DNA of 35,234 nt from an uncultured Pseudomonadales bacterium. GTDB lineage: Bacteria > Pseudomonadota > Gammaproteobacteria > Pseudomonadales > Azotimanducaceae. Within the stretch, counting starts at the first letter, position 1. Every line of letters begins with the position of its first letter. The translations under genes and the position numbers were made by a program. The notes under the pieces were generated by a model. The model made no database searches. It was not told the DNA's origin and worked only from the letters and a program-made list of their open reading frames with translations. This document shows, one piece after another, positions 30,731-35,234 of this stretch. The stretch covers positions 6,013-41,246 of the forward strand of contig CAMYJX010000008.1 in NCBI GenBank assembly GCA_947258825.1, given 5' to 3'.

Positions 30731-31396
30731 TCAGGAAGTTTTCTTGAACAGGCTGCGTATGAAGCCCGAGCGCTTGGCGTCGAGGACTCTGGGTTCGGCC
30801 CGGATCGGCTGGGCTTCCTCAGCCTGCGCAGCAGCGGCCCCGGATGCATCCCCTCGCAGGCCACCCTTGTGAGGGCCACCCTGGTGAGGGCCACCCTGGT
30901 GAGGGCCACCCTGGTGAGGGCCACCCTGCTTCGACCGGAGGTCCCGGATCTTCTTCTCTATCAGAAGATCCTCCTTGCGCTTCTGGGCGACCGCGGCAAA
31001 GATATCCACGCCGCATGTCACGCAATGACTGGATTCCAGCTGCAGATGGCCACAGCGCGGGCACTCTATGTGGGCCGCCGTGATGTCCTTGAGCGTGTGT
31101 TCCTGCTTGGCGTCGAGGCGCGGCGCGTCTTTGTCTATGGTGGGGCCGGCGGGGGCCGCCGTGGGAAGAGCAAGGTTCTTGACCCTGCATCGCGCGCCGA
31201 GTTCTTCCATACGGACCTGAAGCGTTTCGGCCTCGTCCTGGCTCAGCTGGCTCTTGATCACAACGGTACGGCCGGAAAATAGCTGCCGGGCCTTACGTTC
31301 GTCGATGCCCAGTTCCTGAGACAGCCGGGCGCGCACCGCTTCCTCGTCGGCCCCGCCTGCTACCTCACCGCTGAAAAGTACCTGATAGTCGCCCAT
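30731..31396 (-). CDS. Zinc-ribbon protein with GGPHQ repeats, unknown function
   Basis: A 221-residue soluble protein not assigned to a named family. The first about 75 residues (YQVLFSGEVAGGADEEAVRARL to LGARCRVKN) form a small alpha/beta module with a pattern (FSGRTVVIKSQLSQDEAETLQVRMEELGA) that I have seen at the start of several gammaproteobacterial proteins of unknown role. A zinc ribbon follows: C112, C115, C125, C128 (CPRCG...CVTCG). Then come a charged helix (KRKEDLLIEKKIRDLRSK) and repeats GGPHQ x3 plus GGPHK at about 158-177, encoded by a 15-bp tandem array. The tail is Ala-rich then basic. The repeated His could bind metal. The ATG at 31396 is three bases after the argG stop, so it is probably translated from the argG message. 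Confidence 0.8.
   Translation of the reverse strand: MGDYQVLFSGEVAGGADEEAVRARLSQELGIDERKARQLFSGRTVVIKSQLSQDEAETLQVRMEELGARCRVKNLALPTAAPAGPTIDKDAPRLDAKQEHTLKDITAAHIECPRCGHLQLESSHCVTCGVDIFAAVAQKRKEDLLIEKKIRDLRSKQGGPHQGGPHQGGPHQGGPHKGGLRGDASGAAAAQAEEAQPIRAEPRVLDAKRSGFIRSLFKKTS
30861..30930. repeat. 15-bp tandem repeat inside the zinc-ribbon gene
   Basis: Four full copies and two thirds of a fifth of the unit ccaccctggtgaggg (plus strand); the first copy differs by one base (ttgtg for tggtg). The unit is a multiple of three, so copy-number change would add or remove GGPHQ blocks without frameshift. Confidence 0.95.
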
Positions 31397-31399
31397 CGT

Positions 31400-32617
<1,218 letters not shown>

Positions 32618-32732
32618 GGGACCCTCGCACCCTGAAAAAAACGGGGCGCCATATTAAGAGATCGGTCGGTAGCGCGCCAGCAACGGCACCTAAGGAAAGA
32701 GAGAGGAGACAGAAGGAGAAAACGGAAAGCGC

Positions 32733-33683
32733 TCAACGCGTCGCCACCTCTCCGTCCTCACCGGACCAATCCCGCTCCAGGCGAACCGTCGTGCGTCGAT
32801 TGCGGGCGCGCTGCTGCTTCGACTCGTTGCCGGCCACCGGGTAACGCGCGCCGTGGTAACGCACCACCAGCCTCGACTCGGGGACCCCGCAGGACGCCAG
32901 GAAATCACGCACCCCCTCCGCCCGGCGCCTGGACAGGCCCAGGTTGTCCCTTTCGCCGCCGATGTCGTCGGTATGCCCGTCAATGTAGATCCGGGCAACC
33001 TTGGGATCGCCGCTCACGTAATCGGCAACGCTGCGCAGCCGCTCTTCATCGGCTGGAGTGAGAACCGCCTCCGCGGTGGGGTACTCGATCCTGGTGCGCT
33101 CCAGCGCGGTCCAACCGTAAGCCGCGCCGCCCCGAAAACACCGGGCGAAAATCTCATAGCCGGCCCGAAACTTTACGCTGCCGATGCGGACGGCAACCGG
33201 CTCGCCGAACGGCTTGCCGAACGGCCCGCCTGCGGGCTGGGCGTTCCGTTCTGCCCCCGATGACGAGTACCAGGAATCGTGCTGCAGGTGCGCCTCGTAG
33301 CCTGCATAGAGCTCCATCAGCAATCGCGTTGCCAGAGGATCCGCAACCAGCAGGCCGGTGCCGGCGACATGGGGCGCGGGGGCGAGCAACGTCCGATCGG
33401 GGTACTTGCGATGCCAGGGCGGCGCCACCCGATGCACGGCGACGGGACCAGCGGCAAACAGATCGCGATGGGTGAGCAGCTCGAAGCGCAGAGCAGACCC
33501 GGGCACGCCGGTGAAGCGCGCCGTGCCGAAATCCCGGACTTGATGTTCCAGGATGCAGGCGCCATCAGCCTCGCTGAAGCTCCAGGCGGCATCAGTGCTG
33601 CCGGCAAACTCAGCGGCTCTGGCCGGCCCCCACAGGGCAACAGAAGTCAGTACGGCCAGGGCCGCAATGCCGGTTCTTCGCAC
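32733..33683 (-). CDS. motY: MotY-like OmpA-family protein
   Basis: A 316-residue exported protein. Signal peptide at 1-23 (ends GPARA). The N-terminal domain (about 25-190) has the MotY-like pattern WSFSEADGACILEHQVRDFGTARF, VAPPWHRKYPD and AYGWTALERTRIEYPTAEAVLT. The C-terminal OmpA/MotB-type peptidoglycan-binding domain (about 205-310) has IYIDGHTDDIGGERDNLGLSRRRAEGVRDFL and NRRTTVRLER. In Vibrio and Pseudomonas MotY forms the T ring that helps anchor the stator to the flagellar motor. No other flagellar gene is in the window; motY is unlinked to them in Pseudomonas as well. A shorter, GGPFGKPFGEP stretch in the first domain is an insertion. It could instead be a general OmpA-type envelope protein. 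Confidence 0.78.
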   Translation of the reverse strand: MRRTGIAALAVLTSVALWGPARAAEFAGSTDAAWSFSEADGACILEHQVRDFGTARFTGVPGSALRFELLTHRDLFAAGPVAVHRVAPPWHRKYPDRTLLAPAPHVAGTGLLVADPLATRLLMELYAGYEAHLQHDSWYSSSGAERNAQPAGGPFGKPFGEPVAVRIGSVKFRAGYEIFARCFRGGAAYGWTALERTRIEYPTAEAVLTPADEERLRSVADYVSGDPKVARIYIDGHTDDIGGERDNLGLSRRRAEGVRDFLASCGVPESRLVVRYHGARYPVAGNESKQQRARNRRTTVRLERDWSGEDGEVATR

Positions 33684-33731
33684 GCTTCATCCAGGGCAGT
33701 TCTACATCTGAGTTATCGGCCTCGAGCAAAG

Positions 33732-33756
33732 GAACTTGAGCGATAGAACTTGAGCG
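33732..33756. repeat. Direct repeat upstream of rnt
   Basis: GAACTTGAGCG occurs at 33732-33742 and again at 33746-33756, with a 14-base period, between motY and the rnt remnant. It may be a regulatory pair or a slippage product. Confidence 0.6.
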
Positions 33757-33777
33757 GCCCTGTGTTAATGTGCCGTG

Positions 33778-34319
33778 ATGCGCATGGCCGAAAGATTCCA
33801 GGCGGTCGCCTGATGCCGGGCGACAGCTGGGTACGGGCCGTGCGGCCCTTCCCCGGCGGCGTGCTGGAGCCGGCGGCGCTGAAGATCACCGGCATCGACC
33901 CGACAGACCCCGACCGCCGGGCCCTGAGCGAAGCGGAAGCCCTGAAGCAGATGTTCGCCGGAGTGCGACGCGCCCTGAAGCGCGAAGGCTGCCACCGGGC
34001 CGTCATGGTCGCCCACAACGCGGCTTTCGATCAGCAGTTTCTGCACCGGGCGATAGCCAGGGTCGAGGCCAAACGCAGCCCCTTTCACCCGTTCACCTTC
34101 ATCGACACCGCGTCCCTGGCCGCGGTCACCTACGGTCACACCGTGCTGAGCGAAGCCTGCAGCCGCGCCGACATTGTCTTCGATGCAAGCCGCGCGCACA
34201 GCGCGCTTTACGATGCCCAGCGCACGGCGGAGCTGTTTTGCGCCGTCGTCAACGCCTGGGAGTACAAGGTGCTGCCAGACTCGACCTCAGAAGCTGCTGA
34301 CATCGAAAACGCGACCTAG
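33778..34319 (+). pseudogene. rnt: RNase T remnant with internal out-of-frame deletion
   Basis: The ATG at 33778 opens MRMAERFQAVA, the conserved N-terminus of RNase T, but stops at TGA 33811-33813. A second frame, from an ATG at 33813 overlapping that stop (TGATG), continues MPGDSWVRAVRPFPGGVLEPAALKITGIDPTDPDRR and runs through HNAAFDQQFL (ExoII), PFHPFTFIDTASLA and HSALYDAQRTAELFCAVVNAW (ExoIII) to 34319. About 35-40 residues expected between the two parts are missing, including the ExoI motif VVDVETGG whose Asp and Glu bind the catalytic metals. RNase T trims tRNA and other RNA 3' ends. The rest is well conserved, so the deletion is recent, a strain polymorphism or an assembly artefact. 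Whether the 168-residue C-terminal part is made is unknown; it could not be an active DEDD nuclease. Confidence 0.82.
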
Positions 34320-34323
34320 GAAG

Positions 34324-34342
34324 GGCGGGGATCATCCCCGCC
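34324..34342. terminator. Hairpin between convergent rnt and grxD
   Basis: GGCGGGG-ATCAT-CCCCGCC is a 7-bp GC-only stem with a 5-base loop located between two converging genes. There is no T-run on either side, so it is only a terminator-like hairpin, possibly bidirectional. Confidence 0.55.
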
Positions 34343-34375
34343 TGATCAACACCCGCGCAACGGGTAGAGGACGCC

Positions 34376-34702
34376 TCAGGCCGGTTCCGCCGCTGCCTTG
34401 ATGAGGGGCTCGAGCTCACCGCTTTCGAACATTTCGGTAACGATGTCGCACCCGCCGATGAGCTCTCCGTCGATATAGAGCTGGGGAAACGTAGGCCAGT
34501 TGGCGTACTGGGGAAGGGTGGCGCGGATCTCCGGATTCGACAGGATATCGACATAGGCGAATCGCTGACCGCAGGCGACCAGGCACTGTACGGTCTGGGC
34601 TGAGAACCCGCACTGGGGCGCCGCGGGCGAACCCTTCATGTAGAGCAGGATCGGGTTGGCTCCGATCTGCTCTTTGATGGTGTCGAGAATATCTTCACTC
34701 AT
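34376..34702 (-). CDS. grxD: Monothiol glutaredoxin (Grx4/GrxD)
   Basis: A 108-residue CGFS-type glutaredoxin. Such proteins bind a [2Fe-2S] cluster with glutathione and BolA and deliver clusters. The motif is CGFS at 31-34 (PQCGFSAQTVQ), with the cis-Pro in WPTFPQLYIDGELIGGCDI. The ATG at 34702 (MSEDILDTIKEQI) was chosen over an open extension to 34855, which crosses the divergent promoter region. It is convergent with rnt and divergent from the aminotransferase. In Pseudomonas, as I recall, grxD also lies near argG, motY and rnt, though with more genes between. Confidence 0.96.
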   Translation of the reverse strand: MSEDILDTIKEQIGANPILLYMKGSPAAPQCGFSAQTVQCLVACGQRFAYVDILSNPEIRATLPQYANWPTFPQLYIDGELIGGCDIVTEMFESGELEPLIKAAAEPA

Positions 34703-34800
34703 GCGAAACTCCGTACTACCTGAGTAAACTGGTGCGGAAATATTGTACCGGTACCGGCCACCGGCGCATAGATGAGGCGCATAGCTAAAAAGGGGAACGA

Positions 34801-35184
34801 ATGACAGCCACGGGCCCAGAAGACTTCGACCGCCCGCTCGATCGAGCGGGCACATGGAGCGCCAAGTGGGACAAGTACCAGGGCCAGGACATCCTGCCGT
34901 TCTGGGTAGCCGACATGGACTTCGCGTCGCCGGACTTCATCAAGCAGGCCATATCCGAGCGTCTGGAGCACGACATTCTGGGCTATACCCGCACGCCGCC
35001 GCCCCTGGTGGAGGCCTTTCTGGAATGGCTCGAGGCCAGCTACGGTTGGCAGGTTCCGGAGGAATGGCTGGTCTGGCTGCCCGGCGTGGTTACCGGGTTC
35101 AATCTTGCAGCCAGGGCGCTCGCCGAGCCAGGCGGCTCCATCATCATACCCCAAGTCTTCTTCCCAAAGAAACCATCACTCTAG
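34801..35184 (+). CDS. PatB/MalY-type C-S lyase or aminotransferase, interrupted at the window end
   Basis: The ATG at 34801, preceded by AGGGGA, starts a class I/II PLP-dependent aminotransferase fold: FDRPLDRAGTWSAKWDKYQGQDILPFWVADMDFASPDFIKQAI, then HDILGYTRTPPPLVEAFLEWL and EWLVWLPGVVTGFNLAARALAEPG. This is the MalY/PatB signature (cystathionine beta-lyase-like). After GGSIIIP the expected continuation (TPVYxPF, leading to the PLP-lysine half) is replaced by QVFFPKKPSL and a stop at 35182-35184. Only about 117 of the expected 390 residues are normal. The change coincides with a drop in G+C, so this is a truncation, an insertion or a chimeric contig end. Confidence 0.8.
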   Translation: MTATGPEDFDRPLDRAGTWSAKWDKYQGQDILPFWVADMDFASPDFIKQAISERLEHDILGYTRTPPPLVEAFLEWLEASYGWQVPEEWLVWLPGVVTGFNLAARALAEPGGSIIIPQVFFPKKPSL

Positions 35185-35234
35185 ACACTAGAAATCAACA
35201 ACCTGCTTACGTGATTGTTGAAAGCCCAGAGCAT
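35152..35234. other. Composition break at the window end
   Basis: From about 35152 the sequence is A+T rich compared with everything before. One plus-strand frame is open to the end (PSLLPKETITLDTRNQQP...), ending VIVESPEH, but I do not recognise it. It may be inserted DNA, or sequence from another genome joined at a contig end. Confidence 0.6.

Noticed and set aside
30709..30924. N-terminal extension of murI with ALTRV repeats
   Set aside because: It is the tandem repeat of the neighbouring gene read in another frame; MurI homology begins at the ATG at 30708.
30861..30930. Possible CRISPR-like array
   Set aside because: The units are contiguous 15-bp repeats without spacers, in frame inside a gene.
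32692..32727. Purine-rich tract between argG and motY as a triplex-forming element
   Set aside because: It is interrupted by pyrimidines and lacks mirror symmetry, so nothing beyond a purine-biased leader can be claimed.
34763..34784. GGCGCATAG direct repeat upstream of the aminotransferase as an operator
   Set aside because: Only two 9-base copies 13 bases apart and no known site matches; too weak to list as a feature.

Overview
The window is a gene-dense, GC-rich bacterial chromosome segment. Nearly every complete gene is a recognisable gammaproteobacterial core gene. Several neighbourhoods match, from memory, arrangements in Pseudomonas and xanthomonads: yciO-trpS-scpA-scpB-rluB, dcd/mrp/metG/rsx/nth, purM divergent from a DUF2066-hda operon, and argG-motY-rnt-grxD. 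PdxJ is of the sequence type I know from xanthomonads (HPRPDQRHI, IEGNP). I infer an uncultured or little-studied gammaproteobacterium near the Chromatiales/Xanthomonadales; the genus cannot be fixed from this sequence. No rRNA, tRNA, CRISPR array, transposase or phage gene was seen.

Layout. 1-1671: the 3' part of a YciK-type short-chain dehydrogenase, then a degenerate GGDEF protein behind a good sigma-54 promoter candidate. 1681-6195 (minus): rluB, scpB, scpA, trpS and yciO. 6284-8962 (plus): yciB, an SH3b/coiled-coil membrane protein, pdxJ and an exported cyclophilin. 8962-9205: a long imperfect inverted repeat without a gene. 9282-11577 (plus): a membrane-anchored cold-shock-domain protein and argS. 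11580-12782 (minus): an acyl-CoA desaturase sharing a divergent promoter region with 12999-15667 (plus), a mercaptopyruvate sulfurtransferase and mnmC. 15698-20463 (minus): serA, a MurG-like glycosyltransferase, hda, a CDP-alcohol phosphatidyltransferase and a frameshifted DUF2066 gene. 20560-21585 (plus): purM. 21617-23323 (minus): dcd and mrp/apbC. 23469-29822 (plus): metG, an unusual rsx operon and nth. 29857-32617 (minus): murI, a zinc-ribbon protein and argG. 32733-33683 (minus): a MotY-like protein. 33778-34319: a damaged rnt. 34376-34702 (minus): grxD. 34801-35184: the start of a PatB/MalY-type aminotransferase, which breaks off where the base composition changes near the window end.

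The strongest unusual system is the Rsx/Rnf electron-transport operon at 25520-29190. It encodes RsxA, D, G and E, but RsxC is absent as a separate gene. Instead RsxB carries at its C-terminus the two-cluster ferredoxin segment normally found in RsxC. The NADH- and FMN-binding core of RsxC is missing, so the complex as encoded would need another electron donor or a partner encoded elsewhere.

Other points for follow-up: an RNase T gene that has lost its ExoI catalytic segment, a membrane-tethered cold-shock domain, a second-type MurG homologue outside a division/cell-wall cluster, a 244-bp palindrome-like element, a 15-bp tandem repeat inside a zinc-ribbon gene, and a single-base disruption of the DUF2066 gene.
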